DNA of 64,000 nucleotides from contig NC_091272.1 in assembly GCF_042100115.1 (NCBI RefSeq), positions 5,518,001-5,582,000 of the forward strand, given 5' to 3'. Below, in pieces: positions 35,725 through 45,455 of this stretch. Numbering within the stretch: position 1 is the first letter of the stretch; every line of letters begins with the position of its first letter. Made by a program: the position numbers and the translations under genes. The notes under the pieces were generated by a model. It saw only the letters and a program-made list of their open reading frames with translations, did not search any database and was not told the DNA's origin. This DNA comes from Alternaria dauci (taxonomy: Eukaryota; Ascomycota; Dothideomycetes; Pleosporales; Pleosporaceae).

Positions 35725-36248
35725 GGACGTTATCGATAGCGTAGCGGCGCAGATCCGAATTTGGAATGGGGCGATTGGCGTGTCTTGAATGCGGTGACGA
35801 GACGGCTAGGCAGACGGAGAGTACCTGAGGTATTGCACAGGAAGACGCAAGCGCGGGGCACACCCTACCGGACGCCAGCAGAGTGTCATCACGACTACTC
35901 AGCCAGTGCAGCGAATACGAGGGCGAGTCGCGCGGGATGGTGGGGAGACATGTCTCCAAGCGCGCATGAACCCTGAGCTGAGGCCCGTGGGTCTAGTGAA
36001 TTGCAGGGATGGCCGTCACCCCTTGACTTCAGTCCCCTACCAGAGTAGCGCCTGTATTGGTGTGCTGCTTGCACGCTTGCACGCCTCTCCTGACTCCAAG
36101 CTTCCAAGTATCCCATTGACCATGTTGAGCTGCTCGCCGTGAGCGCCAACCATCCCCGCTGGCTGCGCGACTTATACTCGCCTTCTCCTTCACCCTCCAC
36201 CGCGCCGACTCGCCCTTTGTCCTCTCGCCGCGTCGCCCCAGAGCCACC
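35725..36248. other. Divergent promoter between NAT and the Uds1-domain gene
   Basis: No gene is visible. The last 100 bases before 36249 are C/T-rich (CTTCTCCTTCACCCTCCACCG), a likely 5' leader. Confidence 0.5.
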
Positions 36249-39200
36249 ATGACCAGCAATGGCTTGCGCACCCAGTACCCCTACGCGGGGGACACGCTCA
36301 GCCCCCGCCCCCTCTACGACTTTCCCTCGCCGACCTCAAACTACCAGTCTGGCATCAACGGCACCGCATCGCCCAGCTTCTTCCCCATGGCCTACCAGAT
36401 CTCCCCACGCTTCGGCGCCAGTGCCTTCATACCGCCCCCAGAGGTCTTCGTAGACGGCCGCAGGGAGACGGTCCGCGAGAATGGCATGTACACACCTCGC
36501 AACTCTGGCAAGCGCGGCTCCGACGCCCTCAACAACGACCCAGTCGCCATGCATCTGCTCGTCGAGACGGCAATTGGAGACAGCCAGTATTTCGATATCC
36601 TGAGCGTCGAGGAGGTGGAAGCGCTCAAGCAGGAGCAGAAGGGTCTCGACACACGGCTGGGTACCGTCAGGCGCAAGCTAGAGTCCGAGACCAAGATTCG
36701 CGATGCGACGCGCTCACTGGGACGGCTGGCCTCGAAGAAGGCTGGACACAGGCGCGGCCAGAGCAGCAAGAGCAGCAGAGGCAGCAATGCCGTGCAGGAA
36801 TACGATCCCAAGGAGCAGGAGGGGCTGGAATCAAGCAACAGGAAGGTCGAGGAGTTCATACGCGAGTGCTTGGAGATTGAGTCTCGCATGCGCATGATCG
36901 ATATGCAGCTGCTGATGCACACTGCTGCTGTACTGCAGCTTACGCACAAGGGCCCCAAGCAACGTCAAGACGACTCCGAACTATCAGAGGACCGCTTCCG
37001 GAGACCAGACAGCCCTGCAAGCCTCAATACGTACGAAGACGGCAGACTGGGCGGCGCCCGTGGAGGCGAATTTGACGAGCGGAGCTTCTACAGGTCTCCG
37101 GAGAACCTCGACAACCTCATGAACGTGCTGCAAAGCGGCAAACACCTGACAGCCTCGTCGGAGCGTCACGACCAAGCTCTGAATGCGACTGCTGCGCGAC
37201 TCCAGGAGATAAACGAGCGTCTAAGATCACTCATTATCGAGGCCAATCCTGAGCGCGACAACGACTTTTCGCTACCGCCGTTGGCTCTCGAAGGAACGCC
37301 CGACGCTACAACCCTGGACCGCCAGCTCGATTTCCTTGACCAAGGCCTCCGCAGCATCAGCGCTGAACAGATGAACATCCGAAACAACTCCAGGCACACT
37401 CTGAGCGAAGTCGAGAGCCGTCTTGAGGGCATCAACAACCAGTTGTACGCGGTGATATCTCGATCCGATAGTGCACAGGCCGAGAAGCTCCCACCGCCAC
37501 CCGCCATCACTGGTGGTGGCTCCACCGAGCAGCTCAACTACATGGAAGACTCCTTCTACAACCTTGAGCAGATTCAGTATGCGATGAACGAACAGATCAA
37601 CGAGCTCCGCTCCAGGGCGCCTGTCACTGCCAGCGATGATTCAGAAGCCGCAGAAAAGGCAGAGAAGTACGAGACTACCATCATGGGCCTTTGGCAGACG
37701 ATCCTGGCTGGAGAAGAAGAGGCACGCGAGCGGAAACGTGAACGACGAAGACTGCTCTCTGAAGACCCTGATGCAAATGAACAGCTCTCGCCGGACGAGG
37801 ACTATAATGCCAACGAGACGTACTCACTCCCTGCCTTCTCTGCCAAGGTGCAGTGGCTGTCCAGTCGTGCAGCCAGTCTCAAAGATAAGCAGTCTGTCCT
37901 GATGCGCCAGATCAAGCAGCAACGTGAGCTCAACAGCAAATCGGATGCGCAGAAAGAAGCAGAGTTCGAGCGGCTCAATACGCAAGTCCTCAGTGCGAGG
38001 TCCGAGAAGAAATCGATGGAGGGTGAGCTCGAGCGTGCAATGGAACAGCTGCAGCAGTTCGATGAGCACAAGATTCAGACCGACACGCAGATTTTGCGCG
38101 AGACGCAGGAGCGAAACGCAGGCCTGGAGGCCCAACTCATCAACGTACAAGAGCGGGTGATGGTCTTCGAGTCTGAGCTGAAGGAGGCCAAACAACGTGC
38201 TGTCGCATACGAGAACCAACTCAGGGACGTGCAAGAGCAGGCTGTAAACTTCCAGAGCAAGATGCACGAGGCTGAGAAGCGCGCTGCCACATTCGAAGAA
38301 GAACTAAAGGACCACCAAGAGCGCAACACCGCGTACAATGTCTCGTCAAGAGAGGCAGAGGAGCGCACCGCTGGCTACGAAGCTCAGGTTCGAGATGCAC
38401 AGGAGCGGGCTCTCAGGCTAGAGAAAGAGCTGAGGGACGCTCAAGACAGCGCCCGTAGTGAAGCGGCAGCGATTCAAGCCGAGCTAACCACTTCTGCGCA
38501 GAAGATTCAAGAGACTACAGCTGCTCTCCAGGCGATCACAGCCGAGAAGGAGGCAGCAGAGGCGCGCTCTTTGGACGCCACCAACCTCCTGAACACAAAG
38601 GAAGAAGAGTTCCGCAACCTCGAAGGCGAGATCGTTCGTCTTACCACTGAGCTCACTTTTGCCAAAGCAGAGCTTGACGGCGCTTACGGTACTCGCGCGC
38701 AACGTGCTGCAGATTCGGCCGCAAATCCCGCCATTAAGAGAGAGCTGGACGAGCTCACCGAGCAGAACCAGGCGCTCCTAGGCGAACTGGAAGCGCTTCG
38801 CAAGGTGCAAGACATTGCCTCGCAGTCGGAAGCTGAGGCCCGCCAATCCGAGCGCAATCTCAAGGCCGAGCTCAAAGGCATGGCTGCTGAGTACGAGGCC
38901 CTCACTCGTGATGCCATTCAGAACGAGAAGGACCGCGAAGTCCTCGAAGGACAGATCGACAAGCTTCGCGACGATAAGGAAGCCCTGGAGCGCGAGCTCA
39001 GTGACGAGAAGGTCAAATGGCTCGGAGTCAGAAGCCCAGGCATGCCGAATGGTGCTGCTGCTCAGTTCGACATGGGTGCGACTAGCATTCGCATGTTGAG
39101 AGAAGACTTTAGGAAGATGATGCGGGATCGAACAGCGGAGGGCTTGAAGGCGTTGAGAGTGCGTAACACCACCACACTATACTATGGTATGCTAACGATA

Positions 39201-39313
39201 TCCAGGCGGAACAAGAAGAACGACGGAAGCTCGAAGCAGTTGTTCGCCAGCTGCGCAAAGATGCGATGCCACAACGCTCCAATCTCTCAAGGACCATGAC
39301 GACACCACAATAG
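36249..39313 (+). CDS. Uds1-domain coiled-coil protein (up-regulated during septation)
   Basis: Two exons, 36249-39158 and 39206-39313 (47-nt intron, GTGCGT donor, GCTAAC branch), 1005 residues. After a disordered Pro/Ser-rich start comes the Uds1 domain at about residues 97-225: DPVAMHLLVETAIGDSQYFDILSVEEVEALKQEQ, as in fission-yeast Uds1. The rest, about residues 300-1000, is almost continuous coiled coil, including eight exact-length 14-residue repeats (separate entry) and a C-terminal helix QEERRKLEAVVRQLRKD supplied by exon 2. A role at septa or cell poles is suggested only by the family name and by coiled-coil architecture. The track-like single-exon end would add an unlikely 46-residue tail; splicing at 39159 continues the helix in frame. 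Confidence 0.88.
38112..38447 (+). repeat. Eight tandem 42-bp units coding 14-residue coiled-coil repeats
   Basis: Residues encoded from 38112 fall into eight gapless 14-residue units, for example RNAGLEAQLINVQE, RVMVFESELKEAKQ, RAVAYENQLRDVQE, RTAGYEAQVRDAQE and RALRLEKELRDAQD. Each unit is two heptads, usually with Arg at position 1, an aromatic or Leu at 5, and Leu-like at 9. DNA identity between units is moderate, so the array is old or under selection. Confidence 0.75.
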
Positions 39314-40482
39314 CACGCATGTGCTTGATCGCACTGCCATTTTTGCGCTTCGCTTCGATACCATTGTATTCCTATATACCCAATTTTTTACCTTGTGGAT
39401 CAGCATCATCGACGCATCATACGCGGAGTTTGGGACTCGACTGCAATCTACATTGGCGTTTGTGCTACTATGAAAGCATATATGCATATAAAAGTAATGT
39501 ATACGCTGCGCTTTGCTTGTTGGTTGGTATCAGCATATAATTTACGTGGACGGGGTTCCATTCTTTGAGGATGATAGACTTGGCACTGTCTGCAGCAAAG
39601 AAATTATGTTTATTGAGATGGTTTCACATTGGTGATGCGTGTTGTTGGGCTTCTACTATTAGGAACTATGCTAACGACCAATGTATCAGCGCTAGCGATG
39701 GTACTTGGACCTGCGTACGCGACGCTGGTCTCCATTCAAACATGTAAGACGCCTCGGGAATAATCAGCGCCGGTGTCTCCACTTTTCTCAGAACGCTCTT
39801 GTGCGGACCCCATTACGTCAAGATTTCCAAGGTTATCTTCTACCGTCTTCGCGACTTGCCGTCCAGTTGATCAAACACCGCCCTTGGTACATGCATCAAA
39901 AGCTCACATACATTCTCCGACAGTCCGGCACTACAAGGCAACATCCGTGTCTTCCGAGGCCGTCATCTCGAAAAAAGCTAGAAGGCGGGCGGGTGGCTCC
40001 CGTTTGTCCCCACTTGCACTCTATCCTTCCCCTGCATACGGGTGGCCTTACAAGTATTGTGGGGAGAACAAAGTAAGCTGTCAGCTACTATTTGTCCGAG
40101 GCACGTCAGTAGGAAGTCTGAAGAGGGAACTATGGGTGGCTGTGTTACTGCTCCGGTAGAGTAGATGTCCATGTCTATTGGTGATGTGGTGACGTTACTG
40201 GAAAGAAGATCATGCCGTTGACCTCGTAGCTGCTTGCCGCATTCTTTCGAGTTGTCCCGATCTTACGATGGATGGTGCCAGGGCGGTGAGGTGTCTGCAG
40301 CTCAGCGAAGGTTAGGCTTGGATGCCTGATGGTGCTATGTAGTATTCTGTGGGGACATGGACGTTAAAACGATATAAAAACTAGATGGAAGCCACCTCCA
40401 TCCAGTACCACACTGTCCAGGCTGCTTCTCCCATCCTTACGTCTTGTATCATCCATCCCCTCACAAACGCTAACCTTCCACC
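39314..40482. other. Intergenic before the secreted-protein gene
   Basis: The first 250 bases are AT-rich 3' flank. No gene is supported in 39560-40370. A TATA box near 40372 belongs to the next gene. Confidence 0.5.
40372..40380 (+). promoter_or_regulatory. TATA box of the secreted cysteine-rich protein gene
   Basis: ATATAAAAA lies about 103 bp before the ATG at 40483, with a C/T-rich leader between. This fits a strong inducible promoter. Confidence 0.5.
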
Positions 40483-41100
40483 ATGAAACCCACAACCCTC
40501 CTCGCCACCCTCTCCCTCGCCGCCCTCGGCACCGCCATCCCCTCCCCCTCCCCAGACACCTCCCCATACATCACCTCCTCTTTCTCCTGGGTATCCTGGG
40601 TCGACAGCATCATCGCGGACCCCTCCACCGCTCTGTCCCCCGAAGAAGCTCTCGCCGCCTTCAACGCCGGTGCCTCCGCGCCCGAGGACCTCCTTACCAA
40701 GCGCCAAGCATTCGCAAACTGCCAACAGCTTACTTCGTCTCCGCCGTCCGTGGGCGACGCAGTGGCTTGTATTAATGATTTGGCGGGACGCGGTAGGGCG
40801 GGACAGAACTGTGATGTTAGTAGTATAAGTGGGGCTGTGCAGTGTAGGATTGGGAGTGCGAATATTGTTACGGTGAGGGGAGGGGGGAGTGGTGGGCCTA
40901 CGGTTGTGAACTGGTAAGTCACGCATTTGTCTCGTTTGGTGTGGTATGAAAATGGAGGTATGCTGACTGGGTGGTTTAGTAATGATATTGCGCGTGCAGG
41001 CGGGATTATCATGGACCGTTGTACGCGTGGTGATAATACGGTTTCTGGGACTGCGTATATTCCGCAGGGTGGTGTTGCTGTGCATATTCAGCATTCTTAG
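40483..41100 (+). CDS. Small secreted cysteine-rich protein with Kex2 site
   Basis: Two exons, 40483-40913 and 40980-41100 (66-nt intron), 183 residues. Residues 1-18 are a signal peptide (MKPTTLLATLSLAALGTA). A propeptide follows to a dibasic Kex2 site, LLTKR, after which the mature protein begins QAFANCQQ. The mature part of about 105 residues has six cysteines, enough for three disulfides: four before the intron and two after (VNCNDIARAGG and MDRCTRG). The junction TG|T makes one of these cysteines. Size, secretion and cysteine pattern fit an effector-like or antimicrobial-like apoplastic protein, but I recognise no family and assign no activity. Codon choice changes sharply midway: C-ending codons in the 5' part, T- and G-ending codons after about 40750. 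Confidence 0.8.
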
Positions 41101-42668
41101 AAGGAAGCCTGGATGTCTTTTGGTTCGTGGGGTTGGAGAGTTCGGGTATCGAATAGATTGCAATAAGCAGGATAGACCCTGCTTACTATGGAGTACCTAG
41201 GTATATGACGTTGTGAGAACCTTACGTTGAGCGTAGTATTACTGCACCTGAACACTGAGTCTTTGAGTACTTGACATTGGGTCCAATGAAGATTGTCTCT
41301 ATGACATGCCGTTACCGTGTTTTCATAGGGCCCGCGTCCATGCTGATAACGCCATGGTAGCAAGAAGACATCCACATCAGGACCAGTACGAATCTTGTCA
41401 CTAAGATGATTGTTCCGCTACAAGATTTGAGGAGCTGCAGCTGGGTTCCTGAAGCCGATAGGAACAGACGTAGTCCTCTGATAAACCGTCAGCATTCGCA
41501 ATTTCCTCTCGAGAAAGAATGCTAGAATGACAGTACCAAACAGACACATCATTGTCGAATCGGGTCAATTCTGTTCGGAACGCTCACCAACCTGCCACAT
41601 AGAAAATGCTTGTCGCCAGTCGTCAATCCAAAAGCAACGAAGCCGTGCAAACACCCACCTCAACACGACCTCAACGATCATCGTCAACAGCATCCCCTCC
41701 ACCTACCTACCTACCTGCCTACCCCTCACCCCCCCTCTTTCCAAAGCAAGTCCAACCAGCCCTACCCAGCGGATAAATAGTAAAAAAGCAAAAAGATAGG
41801 AACAAGTCATCGCCCTTGCATCAAAACAAGCCCCCATCTCGATCGACCCACCCACACCGCAAGGTTCCCAAAGAAGCAAACAACACGCCAAACTCAACCA
41901 TGCCGCAACCACTATCTCCCTTTTTCCCATCTCTTTTTACCCGGCACAATGGCAGCGGAACCTGGCGGCTGGCTGCGTCTCCCTTGCATGAGCAAACGCC
42001 ACCATTCATTCTCGTTTGGCGTCTTTTTTGCATGCATGTCTGCCGAAGCGAGATAGGTAGGGTATGTAGGGTCGGGTCGGGTCGGGGGGGGGGGCCATTG
42101 ATTGGCACGAGTCAGGTGCCTTGCCTGCCGTGCTGCCAAAAAAAGAAAAAGGATGGAAAGGAAGAAAAGGGGAAATTGCATGGTTACATGGATCAATGGA
42201 GATCAATAATCATTTTTTGCCAACACACATAGAACAACACCGCCGCCATGATTCAAGGGCTCGTCCTTCTGCGATGATGGAAATGTCATGTGAATTATGT
42301 CGTCGTGCTTTATGGCATGCATGCACAACTTTCTATGCTTAAAAAGGATCCGACGATGCGTCGCTTATCTTTCCTCGTAACCTAGCCCATCCTCGTATGA
42401 ATGACACCAATAATAATAATAGTCGACGCATTTAATGCCGGAACGCGATGCAGTGAGAGAGAAAAAGTGACAAAGAAAATCGTACAGCAAATGGCGACTT
42501 TAGGTTTACAAGTTATATAGGCCGAGCTAGGAAGCGGCGGAAACGTGTGATGCGGGAGTATCGTACCGCAGAAGCTGGAAGTGATGTATAATGCTGGAAA
42601 GGAAATCGTATCATAGTGTAGCAATGCAGTGTGACGAGCCGAAAGGAAATAAAAGGTATTGCGGAGGT
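41101..42668. other. Intergenic with microsatellite and G-rich tract
   Basis: No gene is convincing. It holds a CCTA-type microsatellite near 41698-41722 and a quadruplex-type G tract at 42069-42094. The last few hundred bases are the 3' flank of the Ser-rich gene. Confidence 0.5.
42069..42094 (+). repeat. Potential G-quadruplex tract
   Basis: Three GGG runs separated by TC are followed by an 11-G run (GGGTCGGGTCGGGTCGGG and onward). Four G tracts with 2-nt loops fit the standard intramolecular quadruplex pattern. Confidence 0.6.
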
Positions 42669-45455
42669 TTAGTAGGTCCCTCCTAGACTGTTCCAGGCAG
42701 CCAGGACATCGTCACTGACGCTGTCGCGCTCGCTACTCGTCATCCTTGGACTACTTGTGATGTCTTCTGGACTCAGGTGGCGGGATCTCCTTTTACCGGC
42801 GCTGTAGTAGTGGCTCGACGACTGCGAGTAGACAGACGTGCGTGATCCGGTAGAGTGAATGCTGCTCTGTCGATTTCGCGGTTCGGCGCTCGCGAGGGCC
42901 AGTTCGCTAATGTGTCGCGCGGTCTTCTTAGGGGGTTTCGAGACTGGCGGTTCCACAATGCTGGGCGCACGAGATGAGGCCTCAGAGACTGGCGTCAAGT
43001 CCCGAAAACCAGTAGACGTGGGAGGCACCGGAAATGAGATTGCCGTGGGACTGGATGCGGTCCTACTGCGGCGATGAGATGATTCAGATTTCATTCGCTC
43101 GGGCGGTGAGCTAACGACACCTGGATCGAGCATAGGAAACTCCTCGAGATCGTTGCTGGTATCACTGCTCGCCACTTTGACGAGCACATCCTGGTCATCC
43201 ATGCAAAGTGCGGGCGTCATTGGCGACGGCAAGGGAGATGGGTGGTCAGTAGTTGTGGGCGATGCTATGCTAGCAGCCAGTGTTGGAGACGTAGGTGGGA
43301 ACGGATCCGATTGTGCGAAACCAGAGGGCGTTGGGACTTGACGCGGTCGCCTTCCTCGACTCGCAGGAGAGTAGTTGCGGTCTGACCATGTATCGCTCAT
43401 AGAACTATCGCGGAGTTGGCTGGTAGTTGGCTGGCTTTCAGTTGTTGAAGATCTGCCACGCGATGGAGCAAGCGACGACGATGTACCTACAGAGGCCCGG
43501 TGCTTGGACTTAGCCTCAGCCGATCTTACATGACTGGACTCCACAGAGTCTGCTGAAAGAAAGGCGGACGTGCGATGCGACGGAGACTTTTCCGCCTTCG
43601 ACTTGAGGTGCTTCTCCTGGTCCCGTGTGGGCGCCTGCGATGCGTCCTGTTTGTTCATAGCTGCGCGTTTCTTTCTCATCAGTTCCAGTAGAGCCTCCTC
43701 TTCTGCCGTCACTTGCATGTACTTGCGCGACCCTTCCGATTGGGGCTGCGGCGCACTTGCTGACGTGCGCGCACTCATAATGCTATGTGCTGTAGGTGAC
43801 ACCGGCGTGGTAACAGCAGTCTGTGGGCGGGAATCTTCGTGTTCAAGAATGACCGAGGGCTGTCTCACGTGGCTTGTCCGTCGGCCACCACTGTGAGTAC
43901 TGTTTCGAGGATAGTGATACGATGGGAAAGACGGCGGCTCCGGCCTGTACATCACTTCCATGGTGGCCGACGTAGACGTCGAGAGTGTGCTCATCTTTCC
44001 AGACGATTGCATACGACGGTGTGGGCGAACTTCGTATGCCTGGGCTCGTCCAATGACAATCTCCCCAGAGTAGTCGCCGCTGTCTAAGCTCTTGCGGACG
44101 TTGCCCTTGCGAGACCGAGACCGGTCGTCGTTTTCATCTTCAGACGAGGAAAAGGACAGTACGCTAGAGTCCTTGAGGTTGGTCTTGGAAAGGGCAGACT
44201 CTCTAGTCTTTGACGTAGAATACGATCGATAAGTGTCTACTGAGTATTGGCTGGGTGAGGTTAGATGAGAAATGTCAACAATGTCCTCGAGCGCAAAGCT
44301 GTCGCGTTTGTAGGCTGGAGTAGAAGCCTGCGATCGGCGACTGTAGTTGGATGCACTCCTTCCTCGCGAGGATTCACCAACGGTATAGCCATGGTCTGAC
44401 ACAATAGGCTTGAGATCTGAATATGCAGCCTCGGCGTCTAGCTGTTGCGTTTCCTCCTGGCTGTCTTCGCTGTCCTCGTCGAGCGCATCAAACCAATGTT
44501 GGACGCCTTTTGGTGGCCGTCGTACATGTATCTTCGCATTGTCATACTGATCCCTCTTGACTTTACGTGCGGGACTCGCTGGGGCCCTTGTTGGAGGACT
44601 CTGGTACTTCACGTTGGTCTTCTGCAACTTGGCAGATCCTGCTTGTTGAGTCGGCTGCCTCGTCATGGGGCGAGGGAAGTACTCCGAGTTCATGGACATG
44701 GCAGCCGGTGAGTTTACCATTTTGGTGGGCGAAAGCAATGTGCCATAGTTGGGTCCTTCGCTGTTGTCCTTGGGCTTGGGGAACAGTTTGGAGAGGTCTA
44801 GCCGGGCGGGTTTGCTTTTTCGAGATTCCTTCTTCCTAGTTTCATCTAGCATGGCAGGCGATAGTGGACTGGCATCGTAGTTGTCGTAACCATGGTCCGT
44901 CAATACCGGCGGTTGTCCTCGTCGTAACGCTCTATCTCGCACTGCCGAATCGGAGGTTTGCTGTGAGATGTACAGGGGTGACGTCTTCGCGTCGTAGTGC
45001 GATCGAAGGGTCGAGTTGGACGTTTGTGGGTGCATCCGGTGACCGATGGAACCGTTGTCGGAGCCCTGCCTGCTTTCTCCAGTATAGGTGCGTCCCAGGA
45101 TGTTGGACGATGGTCGTTTTGACATGCTGGGTCGTTTCAGGTACCCGCTGTTCTCCGTAGCGGTTTGCGAGTTTTTGTCGTCGATCTGAGAGCCGAAACT
45201 AGCCTCGGAGACGGCAATGGATATGAAACCAGGACTTTGTGGGACAATCGAGTGTCTTGACGTCGAGCGATGCAGGACGTCGGACGTCCCCAGTAGTCGA
45301 TGTGCTTTGCTGGACGTATCTTCGTGACGGGAGGGCCTTTCGGGGCCAGAGGGCAGTGATGGGGCAGGGTGGGCGTCGCGGTCGTCGGTTTTGGTTCGCG
45401 AGCGGCGAGGGAGTGGGAAGGAAAACTTCTTGGGTCCGCGGTCGCCGCGAGCCAT
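42669..45455 (-). CDS. Large disordered Ser-rich protein of unknown function
   Basis: One exon, 928 residues from the ATG at 45455 (MARGDRGPKKFSFPLPRRSR). The frame is open to 45737, but the extra 94 residues are unlike the rest and look like leader. The product is polar throughout, rich in Ser, Thr, Pro and Arg. Short blocks that look conserved stand out: KKFSFPLPRRSR at the start, SKPARLDLSKLFPKP, KGVQHWFDALDEDSEDSQEE, a Lys/Glu helix EEEALLELMRKKRAAMNKQD, and VSDDVLAAWNSLGGTY at the C-terminus. Many SP/TP and RxxS sites suggest phosphorylation control. There is no membrane, signal or catalytic motif. I do not recognise a named family; a scaffold or signalling adaptor is a guess. Confidence 0.75.
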   Translation of the reverse strand: MARGDRGPKKFSFPLPRRSRTKTDDRDAHPAPSLPSGPERPSRHEDTSSKAHRLLGTSDVLHRSTSRHSIVPQSPGFISIAVSEASFGSQIDDKNSQTATENSGYLKRPSMSKRPSSNILGRTYTGESRQGSDNGSIGHRMHPQTSNSTLRSHYDAKTSPLYISQQTSDSAVRDRALRRGQPPVLTDHGYDNYDASPLSPAMLDETRKKESRKSKPARLDLSKLFPKPKDNSEGPNYGTLLSPTKMVNSPAAMSMNSEYFPRPMTRQPTQQAGSAKLQKTNVKYQSPPTRAPASPARKVKRDQYDNAKIHVRRPPKGVQHWFDALDEDSEDSQEETQQLDAEAAYSDLKPIVSDHGYTVGESSRGRSASNYSRRSQASTPAYKRDSFALEDIVDISHLTSPSQYSVDTYRSYSTSKTRESALSKTNLKDSSVLSFSSSEDENDDRSRSRKGNVRKSLDSGDYSGEIVIGRAQAYEVRPHRRMQSSGKMSTLSTSTSATMEVMYRPEPPSFPSYHYPRNSTHSGGRRTSHVRQPSVILEHEDSRPQTAVTTPVSPTAHSIMSARTSASAPQPQSEGSRKYMQVTAEEEALLELMRKKRAAMNKQDASQAPTRDQEKHLKSKAEKSPSHRTSAFLSADSVESSHVRSAEAKSKHRASVGTSSSLAPSRGRSSTTESQPTTSQLRDSSMSDTWSDRNYSPASRGRRPRQVPTPSGFAQSDPFPPTSPTLAASIASPTTTDHPSPLPSPMTPALCMDDQDVLVKVASSDTSNDLEEFPMLDPGVVSSPPERMKSESSHRRSRTASSPTAISFPVPPTSTGFRDLTPVSEASSRAPSIVEPPVSKPPKKTARHISELALASAEPRNRQSSIHSTGSRTSVYSQSSSHYYSAGKRRSRHLSPEDITSSPRMTSSERDSVSDDVLAAWNSLGGTY

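Noticed and set aside
40381..41163. 260-residue minus-strand frame over the secreted-protein gene
   Set aside because: The plus strand has a signal peptide, Kex2 site, intron and TATA box; the antisense frame is Gly/Arg-rich with no motif.
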